Shown: piece by piece, positions 1 to 9,000 of the stretch
Layout of the letters: the number at the start of each line of letters is the position of its first letter
How positions within the stretch are numbered: position 1 is the first letter of the stretch
Source: Paraferrimonas haliotis
GTDB taxonomy: Bacteria; Pseudomonadota; Gammaproteobacteria; Enterobacterales; Shewanellaceae
DNA length: 64,000 nt
Direction: 5' to 3'
Assembly: GCF_002282895.1 (NCBI RefSeq)
Contig: NZ_NRRB01000001.1
Coordinates: 186,001 to 250,000, forward strand
Made by a program: the position numbers and the translations under genes
Notes under the pieces: generated by a model
What the model was told of the DNA's origin: nothing
The model's database searches: none
The model's input: only the letters and a program-made list of their open reading frames with translations

Positions 1-2
1 CT

Positions 3-332
3 ACTCGCCTACGCGGTAAGCACAAGCCAGAATACACTCCGCACGTTGACACTGGTGACTACATTGTAGTTATCAATGCTGACAAAGTTACCGTAACTGG
101 TAACAAAGCGAAGGGTAAAATGTACTACTCGCACACTGGTTTCCCAGGCGGCATCAAGGAAATTAGCTTCGAAAAGCTGATCGACAAGAAGCCTGAAATG
201 ATCATCGAGAAAGCAGTTAAAGGTATGTTGCCAAAAGGTCCTCTTGGACGCGCAATGTTCCGCAAACTGAAAGTTTACGCAGGCGCTGAGCACAACCATG
301 CTGCACAGCAACCACAAGTTCTTGATATCTAA
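3..332 (+). CDS. rplM: 50S ribosomal protein L13, C-terminal part
   Basis: The 5' end lies outside the window; 109 codons are present of about 142 usual for L13, so roughly the first 33 residues are missing. The visible protein opens with [20 protein letters not shown] and continues through VVIN and the [10 protein letters not shown] segment, all typical of L13, an early-assembly protein of the large ribosomal subunit. It is followed 14 bases later by rpsI, the conserved rplM-rpsI operon of proteobacteria, so both are probably made from one transcript that starts upstream of the window. Confidence 0.97.
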   Translation, partial: TRLRGKHKPEYTPHVDTGDYIVVINADKVTVTGNKAKGKMYYSHTGFPGGIKEISFEKLIDKKPEMIIEKAVKGMLPKGPLGRAMFRKLKVYAGAEHNHAAQQPQVLDI

Positions 333-346
333 ACGGGATTAGGCAA

Positions 347-739
347 ATGGCTGAAAATCAGTACTACGGCACTGGCCGTCGCAAAAGCTCTACCGCTCGC
401 GTATTCGTTAAAGCTGGTAGCGGCAACATCACAGTAAACAACCGTTCTTTGGATGTTTACTTCGGTCGTGAAACTGCTCGTATGGTTGTTCGTCAACCTC
501 TAGAGCTAGTTGAACTACTAGAAAAATTAGACATCAACGCTACTGTTAAAGGTGGTGGTACTACTGGTCAAGCGGGTGCAATCCGCCACGGTATTACTCG
601 CGCTCTTATGCAGTACGATGAGTCACTACGCCCATCTCTACGTAAAGCTGGCTTCGTTACTCGTGACGCACGTCAAGTTGAGCGTAAGAAAGTTGGTCTA
701 CGTAAAGCACGTCGTAAACCACAATTCTCTAAGCGTTAA
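347..739 (+). CDS. rpsI: 30S ribosomal protein S9
   Basis: A 130-residue protein of exactly the usual length. It shows the N-terminal [15 protein letters not shown] motif and the basic C-terminal tail ending FSKR, which in S9 reaches toward the P-site tRNA in the small subunit. It is the second gene of the rplM-rpsI operon and ends just before a rho-independent terminator. Codon use is strongly biased toward GGT, CGT and GTT, as expected for a highly expressed ribosomal gene. Confidence 0.98.
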   Translation: MAENQYYGTGRRKSSTARVFVKAGSGNITVNNRSLDVYFGRETARMVVRQPLELVELLEKLDINATVKGGGTTGQAGAIRHGITRALMQYDESLRPSLRKAGFVTRDARQVERKKVGLRKARRKPQFSKR

Positions 740-763
740 TTTTACGCTTACAGGATGGCGAAA

Positions 764-790
764 AGACCCGGCCTTTTGGTCGGGTTTTTT
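764..790 (+). terminator. rho-independent terminator of rplM-rpsI
   Basis: Stem ACCCGGCC/GGTCGGGT (one G-U pair) with a TTTT loop, followed by a run of six T. It lies 25 bases after the rpsI stop codon. Confidence 0.9.
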
Positions 791-1048
791 ATTGGATTTA
801 AATCTTCAGAGAGTAATTTTTAGCCGATTGACAGGCGGTCGACATCAACAAAACAGCAGTTTAATAGCCTTTTATCGACAAACCTGAGAAAAAAGCATCA
901 AACGCACTACATAAGTTGCCAAAGTAACTATGATCCTTGTCTAATTTTTCGTTATAATGAGCGCGCTTTTGCAAACTAGGCAAAAGCGGGAGTCACCTCT
1001 CGAATAATATAACTATAAGATTCCTACACCCTCATGGGAGATAATTGG
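791..1048 (+). promoter_or_regulatory. petABC promoter region with a -10 box and 5' dyad
   Basis: Non-coding stretch between rpsI and petA. A perfect TATAAT lies at 953-958; no good -35 is seen at the right spacing, so an activator may be needed. A perfect 9-base inverted repeat, CGCTTTTGC and GCAAAAGCG with a 7-base loop, occupies 964-988, so it would begin about at the predicted transcription start. It could be a 5'-terminal mRNA hairpin or an operator. The rest of the gap shows nothing recognisable. Confidence 0.5.
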
Positions 1049-1642
1049 ATGAGCAATGCGCCTGTCGATAATGGACGCCGCCGATTCCTGACTGCAACCA
1101 CCGCTGTAATTGGTGGTGTTGGTGCTGTTGGAGTAGCAGTACCTTTCATTAAATCTTGGAATCCAAGCGCCAAAGCGAAAGCTGCCGGTGCTCCGGTCGA
1201 AATTGATCTAAGTAAGGTAGAGCCTGGACAACTGATCCGGGTTGAATGGCGAGGCAAACCTGTATGGGTTGTGCGTCGTACACCTGAAGTGTTAAGTAAG
1301 TTAAAAGAATTGGATGGCCAGTTACGGGATCCTAATTCAGAAGAGCCACAACAACCAAGTTATGCAACTAACCCAACGCGTGCAATTAAAGACGAGTTCT
1401 TTATTGCGGTGGGTATTTGTACGCACCTTGGCTGTTCGCCAACGTATCTTCCCGATACCTTTGGTGAGCAAGTACAGGGCGTGCCTTCGGGCTTCTTCTG
1501 CCCGTGTCACGGTTCCAAGTTTGATATGGCTGGGCGCGTGTTCCAAAGCGTACCGGCGCCATTGAACTTAGTAGTACCGCCGCACCAGTATGTTAACGAC
1601 ACCACGGTTATTGTGGGTGTCGACCAGGAGGGTAATGCGTAA
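1049..1642 (+). CDS. petA: ubiquinol-cytochrome c reductase, Rieske iron-sulfur subunit
   Basis: This is the 2Fe-2S subunit of cytochrome bc1, which takes the first electron from ubiquinol and passes it to cytochrome c1 on the periplasmic side. The 197-residue protein has a Tat-like N-terminus (GRRRFL then a hydrophobic helix) and both cluster motifs: CTHLGC at 124-129 and CPCHGS at 151-156. By family knowledge Cys124, His126, Cys151 and His154 bind the cluster, and Cys129-Cys153 form the disulfide. An ATG 15 bases upstream (1034) is in frame, but GGGAG lies between it and 1049 at the right distance for a ribosome binding site, so 1049 is preferred. The stop overlaps the petB start (TAATG), which suggests translational coupling. 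Confidence 0.96.
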   Translation: MSNAPVDNGRRRFLTATTAVIGGVGAVGVAVPFIKSWNPSAKAKAAGAPVEIDLSKVEPGQLIRVEWRGKPVWVVRRTPEVLSKLKELDGQLRDPNSEEPQQPSYATNPTRAIKDEFFIAVGICTHLGCSPTYLPDTFGEQVQGVPSGFFCPCHGSKFDMAGRVFQSVPAPLNLVVPPHQYVNDTTVIVGVDQEGNA

Positions 1643-2853
1643 TGGACAAGTTACTGGATTGGGTCAATGCTCGCATTCCGATGACGGCAACCTATAACAA
1701 GCATATTGGTCAATACCCAGCACCAAAGAACTTCAACTTTTGGTACTTTTTTGGCTCTTTAGCCATGTTAGTGCTGGTAAACCAGCTATTAACCGGTATT
1801 TGGTTGACCATGAACTACGTACCAACCGCCGAAGGTGCGTTCGCATCGATTGAATACATCATGCGTGATGTTGAGTACGGTTGGTTGCTACGATACATGC
1901 ACTCAACCGGCGCTTCCGCCTTCTTCGTGGTTATCTATTTGCACATGTTCCGCGGCTTAATTTACGGTTCGTATCAAAAGCCTCGTGAATTGCTGTGGAT
2001 TTTTGGCATGTTGATCTTCTTGATACTGATGGCCGAAGCCTTCATGGGTTACCTGCTGCCTTGGGGACAAATGTCTTATTGGGGTGCTCAGGTAATTATT
2101 TCACTGTTTGGTGCGATTCCTGTGATAGGCGATGATCTCACCCTGTGGATCCGCGGTGATTACGTCGTATCAGGAGCAACCCTAAACCGCTTCTTTGCTT
2201 TGCACGTTATTGCATTGCCATTGGTATTGGTTGTGTTGGTATTCCTGCACATTATTGCACTGCACGAAGTGGGTTCTAATAACCCTGACGGTGTAGAAAT
2301 TAAGAAGAATAAAGATGAAAACGGATGGCCAGTAGACGGCATTCCTTTCCATCCTTATTACACAGTGAAAGACATCTTTGGTGTCGCTGGTTTCTTAATC
2401 TTCTTCTGCTATGTAATTTTCTTCATGCCAGAAGGCGGTGGTTACTTCTTAGAGAAGCCAAACTTTGAAGCCGCTAACCCGCTGAAAACGCCTGAGCACA
2501 TTGCTCCAGTTTGGTACTTCACGCCATTCTACGCCATGTTGCGAGCGGTACCTGACAAGCTGGGTGGTGTGATTGTAATGGGTGCGGCAATTGTTATCTT
2601 GTTCCTATTGCCTTGGTTAGACCGTTGCAAAGTGAAATCGATTCGTTACCGCAGTAATCTGCATAAGTTGAACATTGCACAACTGAGCGTTAGCTTCATC
2701 GTGCTGGGTGTTTTAGGTGCGCTACCTGCGGATCCTGTTAAAACGCTTATGTCTCAAATTTTCACTTTGTTGTACTTCGGATTCTTCGGCTTCCTGTGGT
2801 TATACAGTAAGAATGAAAAATGTAAGCCAGTGCCAGAGAGGGTAACCAAATAA
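1642..2853 (+). CDS. petB: cytochrome b subunit of the bc1 complex
   Basis: A 403-residue integral membrane protein, the usual length for the unsplit proteobacterial cytochrome b. It carries the two b hemes and the quinol-oxidising and quinone-reducing sites. Visible family marks are the paired histidines of the helix containing LLRYMHSTGASAFF and of the helix with FALHVIALPLV, GYLLPWGQMSYWGA, and the Qo-site motif PEHIAPVWYF. It overlaps petA and petC by one base each (TAATG), so the three subunits are probably made in step. Confidence 0.98.
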   Translation: MDKLLDWVNARIPMTATYNKHIGQYPAPKNFNFWYFFGSLAMLVLVNQLLTGIWLTMNYVPTAEGAFASIEYIMRDVEYGWLLRYMHSTGASAFFVVIYLHMFRGLIYGSYQKPRELLWIFGMLIFLILMAEAFMGYLLPWGQMSYWGAQVIISLFGAIPVIGDDLTLWIRGDYVVSGATLNRFFALHVIALPLVLVVLVFLHIIALHEVGSNNPDGVEIKKNKDENGWPVDGIPFHPYYTVKDIFGVAGFLIFFCYVIFFMPEGGGYFLEKPNFEAANPLKTPEHIAPVWYFTPFYAMLRAVPDKLGGVIVMGAAIVILFLLPWLDRCKVKSIRYRSNLHKLNIAQLSVSFIVLGVLGALPADPVKTLMSQIFTLLYFGFFGFLWLYSKNEKCKPVPERVTK

Positions 2854-3548
2854 TGAAAAAATTATTAATCGCCATTATTGCCCTAATACCTAGCCTAGCG
2901 CTTGCAGCGGGGGGAGCTCCGGTTCCATTTAAAGCCAACATCGACTTGCATGACACTGAATCATTGCAGCGCGGTGCAAAAGCTTTTATGGAAAACTGCT
3001 TTGCCTGTCACAGCACTAAGTACCAGCGTTATGGTCGTGTTGCAGAAGACTTGGATATTCCTGTTGATGTGATGCGTAATGAGTACATCTCTACCGGTGC
3101 CAAAATTGGCGAGTTGATGGAAAACTCTATCGATCCGGAAGATGCAGCCAAATGGTTTGGTGCTGCGCCACCAGATCTAACCTTGGCCGCTCGTGTGCGT
3201 GGTGAAGACTGGGTATACAGTTACCTAAAATCTTTCTACAAAGACGAAAGCCGTCCATTTGGTTCTAACAATACCGTATTCCCATTAGTGGGTATGCCAC
3301 ACGTACTCGAGCATTATCAAGGTGTTCCTGTGTTGCAAGAAGACGGTACCATTGTTGCTGAAGGCGGCAGTATGACGGCTGAAGAGTATGATCAGTTAGT
3401 CCGAGACATTACCGGATTTATGGTGTACAGCGCAGAGCCCATCAGGCTAGAGCGTGAACGCCTAGGTAAATGGGTGCTTGGCTTCTTATTCATATTCTTG
3501 ATCGTCAGCTATTTGTTGAAGAAAGAATACTGGAAAGATGTGCATTAA
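2853..3548 (+). CDS. petC: cytochrome c1 subunit of the bc1 complex
   Basis: The c-type heme subunit that receives electrons from the Rieske protein and passes them to soluble cytochrome c. The 231-residue protein has a signal peptide (MKKLLIAIIALIPSLALA), one heme site CFACH at 49-53, a likely axial methionine in GMPHVLE (Met148), and a C-terminal membrane anchor of about 18 hydrophobic residues before KKEYWKDVH. It is the last gene of petABC and is followed by a strong inverted repeat. Confidence 0.97.
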   Translation: MKKLLIAIIALIPSLALAAGGAPVPFKANIDLHDTESLQRGAKAFMENCFACHSTKYQRYGRVAEDLDIPVDVMRNEYISTGAKIGELMENSIDPEDAAKWFGAAPPDLTLAARVRGEDWVYSYLKSFYKDESRPFGSNNTVFPLVGMPHVLEHYQGVPVLQEDGTIVAEGGSMTAEEYDQLVRDITGFMVYSAEPIRLERERLGKWVLGFLFIFLIVSYLLKKEYWKDVH

Positions 3549-3584
3549 TTGCCATTAACAGGTAAAATGCGCTGTTTAGTTGTT

Positions 3585-3604
3585 CGAGGGGCTTAAGCCC
3601 CTCG
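3585..3604. terminator. 20-base perfect palindrome after petC
   Basis: CGAGGGGCTTAAGCCCCTCG is a perfect 20-base palindrome between petC and sspA. The following bases (TTGCTGTGTTTGT) are only moderately T-rich, so it is a weak terminator, an attenuator or an mRNA 3'-end stabiliser rather than a strong stop. Confidence 0.5.
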
Positions 3605-3641
3605 TTGCTGTGTTTGTAAACCTATAATTTGGAGGGTAGCC

Positions 3642-4271
3642 ATGGCCGTTGCTGCCAATAAACGCTCTGTTATGACCCTATATTCGGGCGCCAGTGATTT
3701 GTATAGCCACCAGACACGCATTGTGCTGGCTGAAAAAGGTGTCAGCGTCGATGTCACTCAAGTGGATCCCAACCATCTTCCAGAAGAATTGGTTGAGCTA
3801 AACCCATACAACACAGTACCAACCTTGGTAGATCGCGAATTGGTGTTATACCAATCTCGTATCATCATGGAGTACTTAGACGAGCGCTTCCCACACCCAC
3901 CTTTGATGCCAGTTTACCCGGTATCTCGTGGTTCAAGCCGCTTAATGATGCACCGCATTGAAAACGATTGGTATCAGTTAGTGGACAACATCACTAAAGG
4001 TGTCAACGCCGATGCCAGCCGCCGTCAATTGCAAGACAGCATTTTAAGCTTAGCGCCGCTATTCGCTGAATACACTTACTTCATGAGTGAAGAATTCAGC
4101 TTAATGGATTGCTACGTAGCACCACTCTTGTGGCGTTTGCCGGTACTGGGCATTTCTGTAGAAGGTGAAGCCGGTAAAGAAATTAAAGCTTACATGAAAC
4201 GCGTATTCGAACGTGAGAGCTTCAAAGCATCGCTCACCGAAATCGAACGCGAAATGAGAATGAGCATTTAA
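3642..4271 (+). CDS. sspA: stringent starvation protein A
   Basis: A glutathione-S-transferase-fold protein that binds RNA polymerase and shifts transcription in starvation and acid stress. The 209-residue sequence starts with the typical LYSGASDLYSHQTRIVLAEK segment and has the thioredoxin-like N-domain (VPTLVDRELVLYQSRIIMEYLDE) and helical C-domain. SspA proteins lack GST catalytic activity. A strong ribosome binding site (GGAGG) precedes the start. sspB follows after 2 bases, the usual sspAB operon, and petABC lies just upstream as in many gammaproteobacteria. Confidence 0.96.
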   Translation: MAVAANKRSVMTLYSGASDLYSHQTRIVLAEKGVSVDVTQVDPNHLPEELVELNPYNTVPTLVDRELVLYQSRIIMEYLDERFPHPPLMPVYPVSRGSSRLMMHRIENDWYQLVDNITKGVNADASRRQLQDSILSLAPLFAEYTYFMSEEFSLMDCYVAPLLWRLPVLGISVEGEAGKEIKAYMKRVFERESFKASLTEIEREMRMSI

Positions 4272-4273
4272 TT

Positions 4274-4741
4274 ATGGCTACGCTAACTCCGAGTCGTCCT
4301 TATTTGCTGCGTGCTTACTATGAGTGGCTCAGTGATAACCAATTGACACCGCATCTGGTTGTGGATGCAACGGTGGCGGGTACCCAAGTACCTCAACAAT
4401 TCGTCAAGGATGGACAAATCGTACTGAACATATTGAACAGTGCGGTGGTGGGGTTGCAAATGACTAACGACGAAGTGAGTTTTAATGCTCGCTTCGCCGG
4501 TCAGCCGCAGAAAGTGATTTTGCCCATGGCATCGATCATCGCGATATATGCTCGTGAAAACGGAGCGGGCACGGTGTTTGATGATGAAGAAGCCTTTGAG
4601 CGCGAAGAAGATCAGGAGCTGACGCAAGAATTAGATGGCGCCGATAGCAAACCAGAATTAGTGACGGCGTCTGACTCCTCAGACGATGAACCTAAAAAGT
4701 CATCGAGTAAATCGAGAAATCATTTGCGCGTCATTAAGTAA
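4274..4741 (+). CDS. sspB: stringent starvation protein B, ClpXP adaptor
   Basis: An adaptor that brings ssrA-tagged peptides to the ClpXP protease. The N-terminal folded domain (about residues 1-110, RPYLLRAYYEWLSDNQLTPH and later NARFAGQPQKVILP) binds the tag; a flexible acidic linker of about 35 residues follows; the end HLRVIK matches the ClpX-binding tail of E. coli SspB (LRVVK). The 155-residue length is typical. It is the second gene of the sspAB operon and ends before a clear terminator. Confidence 0.96.
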   Translation: MATLTPSRPYLLRAYYEWLSDNQLTPHLVVDATVAGTQVPQQFVKDGQIVLNILNSAVVGLQMTNDEVSFNARFAGQPQKVILPMASIIAIYARENGAGTVFDDEEAFEREEDQELTQELDGADSKPELVTASDSSDDEPKKSSSKSRNHLRVIK

Positions 4742-4757
4742 GCGCTAACGCTCGTAG

Positions 4758-4781
4758 AAAGGACCGTAAGGTCCTTTTTTT
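4758..4781 (+). terminator. rho-independent terminator of sspAB
   Basis: AAAGGACC stem, GTAA loop, GGTCC then seven T, 17 bases after the sspB stop. Confidence 0.92.
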
Positions 4782-4800
4782 ATGCCTCAACTCTTAGGGT

Positions 4801-4852
4801 GTTCAGATCTGAACTGGAGCTGAATACCTGATCCCCTCCCTAATTAGGTATT
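4801..4852. promoter_or_regulatory. two dyads before the RND efflux operon
   Basis: GTTCAGATCTGAAC at 4801-4814 is a perfect 14-base palindrome. AATACCT at 4823-4829 and AGGTATT at 4846-4852 form a second perfect inverted repeat with a 16-base spacer. Both lie 130-185 bases before the chosen start of the membrane-fusion protein. They are candidate operators for an efflux regulator, but no TetR-type gene is adjacent. The assignment is inference from position and symmetry. Confidence 0.4.
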
Positions 4853-4985
4853 TTAGTCGCCAAGATGCTTGTTGATGACTTGGTATCGGTTAACTGTTCT
4901 CACACCAATTCATTTGTACACATTCATCGGCGCTGGTGAGAAGTGGGTCCGAAGCGACGAATCCGGTAATGAACGGGAGTACCAG

Positions 4986-6056
4986 ATGAAAAAATCTTTA
5001 ATATCACTTACGTTGCTGTCACTGCTATGTGGTTGCAACAGCGACGTGGGTACGGTGGCGGAAATGGGTTCGGCAACCGTCACGGTGAACACGGTGATTG
5101 CGCAATCCAAGACGCAACAGTTTATAGAAAGTCACTCCAGCCTAATTCAGCCTGCGGAGCAGGTGGAGGTGATCAGTCGCACCCAAGGCTACTTGATTAA
5201 GACTCATGCCAAAGCGGGCGATTCGGTCAAGAAAGGGCAGTTGTTATACGAATTGGATGCGGTGGATTATGAAATCAGCAAAGCCGAGTTGGATTCACAA
5301 CTCGCCATCGCCAATACTCATCTGCAAATGGCACAAAGAGAATACGCACGGGCACAACAACTTAAAGAAAGTTTGTCACTGCAAGAACTTGATGAAGTGG
5401 AAACCAATTTTAAACTAGCACAAGGCCAAGTCGCGCTGTTGGAACGACAAATTGACCGTGTTCAGTTAGACATCAGCCGCACCAAAATTAGAGCTCCGAT
5501 TAATGGTGTCATAGGCGAGCGCAGTTTCGATGAGGGTGCCTTGATTAACGCCGGTCAAGTGCTTAACGACATTGTTAACGATGAGCAGGTTGAGGTGATT
5601 CTTAATCTGGACGAAAAAAAGCTGCTGGCCATCATTGATGACCTCCGTCAAGGCAATGCCGACTTCTCGGCAAGACTGCAGCTCATAGACGGCACAACTT
5701 TGTCGGAAGAAGGCCAAGTAAGCAGCATAGACAATAAGGTCAACCCTAACACCGGCAGCCTTGCCATCAAGGTACAATTTACTAACCAGGGGCAACTGTA
5801 TTCCGGTCAATACGCTCAGTTATTGGTAGTGAGAAGCGCCGACTCCATGCTTCTGCCGCAACAAGCCATCATTAATGCACCGGATGGCAACTATGTGTAT
5901 ACCGTGGTTGAGGGCAAGGTTGCTCGACAAGACGTAACAACGGGCACAGCACTAAAAGACAAGCGAGTGGTATTTGGCGTGGCTGAAGGTGCTCAAGTTA
6001 TTACCCATGGCCATTCTCGTTTGAGTGTGGGCGAACCCGTCCAAATCGAGGGTTAA
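4986..6056 (+). CDS. RND efflux periplasmic adaptor (membrane-fusion lipoprotein)
   Basis: The periplasmic adaptor of a tripartite RND pump, linking the inner-membrane transporter to an outer-membrane channel. The 356-residue protein has a lipoprotein signal ending LLCGC, a biotinyl-lipoyl-like half (QVEVISRTQGYLIKTHAKAG, and later KIRAPINGVIGERSFDEG), a central coiled-coil hairpin at about 100-150, and beta-barrel and membrane-proximal domains. An in-frame start at 4869 exists, but GGGAG 6 bases before 4986 and the signal peptide right after it decide for 4986. The pump gene follows within a few bases. No TolC-type gene is present, so the pump must borrow an outer-membrane channel made elsewhere. 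Confidence 0.92.
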   Translation: MKKSLISLTLLSLLCGCNSDVGTVAEMGSATVTVNTVIAQSKTQQFIESHSSLIQPAEQVEVISRTQGYLIKTHAKAGDSVKKGQLLYELDAVDYEISKAELDSQLAIANTHLQMAQREYARAQQLKESLSLQELDEVETNFKLAQGQVALLERQIDRVQLDISRTKIRAPINGVIGERSFDEGALINAGQVLNDIVNDEQVEVILNLDEKKLLAIIDDLRQGNADFSARLQLIDGTTLSEEGQVSSIDNKVNPNTGSLAIKVQFTNQGQLYSGQYAQLLVVRSADSMLLPQQAIINAPDGNYVYTVVEGKVARQDVTTGTALKDKRVVFGVAEGAQVITHGHSRLSVGEPVQIEG

Positions 6057-6059
6057 GTG

Positions 6060-9000
6060 ATGATCCGTTTTTTTCTCGAACGACCCAAATTTGCCATCGT
6101 TTTCTCAATATTATTAATCCTTATTGGTGCCGCCGCAGCCGTGAAAATGCCTGTTGGGTTGTATCCGAGTGTGGCACCGCCAACCGTTAATGTGTTTGCT
6201 AACTTTCGCGGTGCCAACGCTCAGGTAGTGAACGACACGGTTGCAGCGGTCATTGAAAAGCAAGTGAATGGCGTAGAGAACATGATTTATATGCGCTCTA
6301 ATTCAAGTAATTCAGGCCAATACTCACTGAATGTGTTTTTCAAAACTGGGATGGACGTTGACCGCGCAGCCACTTTAGTGCAAAACCGAGTGAATGCGGC
6401 AATGCCGTTATTGCCAGACGGTGTTAAGCGAGAGGGGGTTTTCGTTGAAAAAGTGTCGCCCTCTATGCTGATGCTGGCGAGTTTATATACTCCGGATGAT
6501 AGCCTTGATGGTATTACCATTTCGAATTACGCCTCTAAGTACTTAAAAGAAACCATCGCTCGTGTCGAAGGGGTTTCTAAAGTCGAGATTCTGGGTGAGA
6601 AAGAGTACGCCATGCGCATCTGGGTAAAACCAGAGCGCTTATTAAGCTATGACCTAACCGCTGAAGACGTTATCAATGCGGTGGCTGCGCAAAACCAAAC
6701 CCGCAGTGCCGGCAGTTTAGGCTCGGAGCCCGTGGTGGGTGATGATCAGTGGACCTACACGGTAACGGTGCGGGGGCGTTTGAAAAACGCTGACGAATTT
6801 GCCGACATTCGTTTACGCACTTTAAGCGATGGCTCTATTGTGCGTATTGGGGACGTTGCCGATGTTGAACTCGGCGCTAACCAATACCTATACGATGCCT
6901 TTCAAAATGGCCATCAGGCCGTTACCTTGGCAATATATCAAGACCCAAGTGCCAATGCTGTGGACGTGGCAAGCAAGGTGAGAGAGCAATTGCAGCGCTT
7001 GGCGAGCGATTTTCCAACAGGTATGGACTACACCTTAGCCTATGACGCTACTGACAATATTCAAGTAACCATTGATGCCGCCATCGAAACCTTGGTCATC
7101 GCGGTATTACTGGTGACTTTCATTACTTGGTTGTTTCTTGGTACGTGGCGTGCAACGGTTATTGTGTGCAGTGCCATACCGGTTTCGTTGGTAGCTACCT
7201 TTGCCTTGATGCAAGCGCTGGATATGACCATTAACACCATTAGCCTATTTGGCATGATCTTGGCTATAGGCATTGTGGTGGATGCCGCCATTATTGTAGT
7301 GGAGACCGTTGAGCGTTTAATGCATGAAGGGATGCAAGATGCTAAAGAGGCCACCTTGGTCGCTATGAAAACCGTGCTTGGCCCTTTGATTGCCTCTGCA
7401 GCGGTTTTGGTCGCTGTTTTTGCGCCGACGTTAATGATGGAAGGCATGGTTGGCATTATTTACAGCCAGTTTGGGCAAACCTTAGTGATTGCGGTGGTTA
7501 TCTCGACGCTGGTGGCTGTCACCCTAACACCGGCACTTTCAGCGATGCTGATGAAAGTTGAGGAAAAGCCGAAACTGTTGCAGCGATTTGATAAATCCCT
7601 CGATACTTTTAGCAACCGCTTTGGGTTGGGCGTGAGCTTCTTAACCAAACGCATTGGCTTAACATTTGTGCTGATCGGGGCATTATGCGCCAGCATTGTA
7701 GCCATTAATGGCAACTTGGCCAGCGCTTTGTTCCCTGGAGAAGATCAAGGCGTGGTGTTTTCTATGGTTGACCTTCCAGAAGCGGCATCGCTTGATCGCA
7801 CCCGAAAGGCTGTAAAGACAGTATCTGACAAAGTCATGGCGCTAGCGGGAGTGGAAAGTATTGTTACCGTACCTGGATACAATCTATTAAACGAAGCGAC
7901 TCAATCGAACTCCGCCCTTATTGTTACTAAGTTAAGTCACTGGCAACAACGAGGGGCCGAGTTACATCAAGACATCATCACAGCACAAATCCAGCAAGCC
8001 ATAGACGAAATGCCTGAGGGCTTAGGCATGGCATTTGGGCTGCCGGCGGTACCGGAATTAGGCTTTGTTGATGGCGTCGAATTTATGCTGCTTGATCAAA
8101 AAGGGCGCTCTCCTCAGGAGGTAGAAAGTGTCTTAAACGAGTTCTTGGCCCGGGTTAACGATCGCCCAGAAATAGCGGCCGCTTTTTCAACCTATAGCGT
8201 GGCTACGCCTAACATTAAGTTGGACATTAATGAGGAACGCGCCGCAATGAAAGGGGTGGCATTTGAGTCACTGGTAAACACCATTAATACCCAGTTCGGC
8301 GGTACCTACATTAATGATTTCACTTTAGACGGGCGAAATTTCATGGTGCAGGTACAAGCTAAGGCCAGCGAGCGTGACAACGAAACGGCATTAGATCGAT
8401 TGTTTGTTCGAAACGACCATGGTGATATGATTCGCGTGGGTAACTTAGTTGACAGTCACATCGAGTTCACACCCGCTACGTTAGTGCGCTACAACATCAA
8501 CGGCTCGGCGTTAATCAATGGTCTAGCGGCCCCAGGTTTTTCCTCGGGCGAGGTCATGGCGGCTATGGAAGCCGAGGCCGAAAGCTTACCCGATGGCTAT
8601 AGCTACGAGTGGTCTGGGCTCTCTCGCCAAGAGAAAGAAGCGGGCAACGCTGCCGCCATCGCCTTTGCTGCGGCGCTCGTCATCGTCTATTTGCTGTTGG
8701 TTGCCCAATACGAGTCTTGGTTAACCCCCTTGGCTATTTTGCTACCGGTTCCCACAGCCGCCCTAGGTACCTTCTTATCCTGCTTCGCGGTGGGTGCGAG
8801 CATTAGCTTATACACTCAAATCGCTTTAGTACTGCTGATCGGCATGACTGCCCGCAACTCAATCTTAATCGTTGAGTTTGCAAAGCAGTTGAGAGAAGAG
8901 CAAGGGGTGAGCTTGGTGAAAGCTGCGACTCAAGCGACTCGATTGCGGTTACGAGCAATCTTAATGACGGCCTTGTCATTTGCCATCGGCCAAATCCCCT

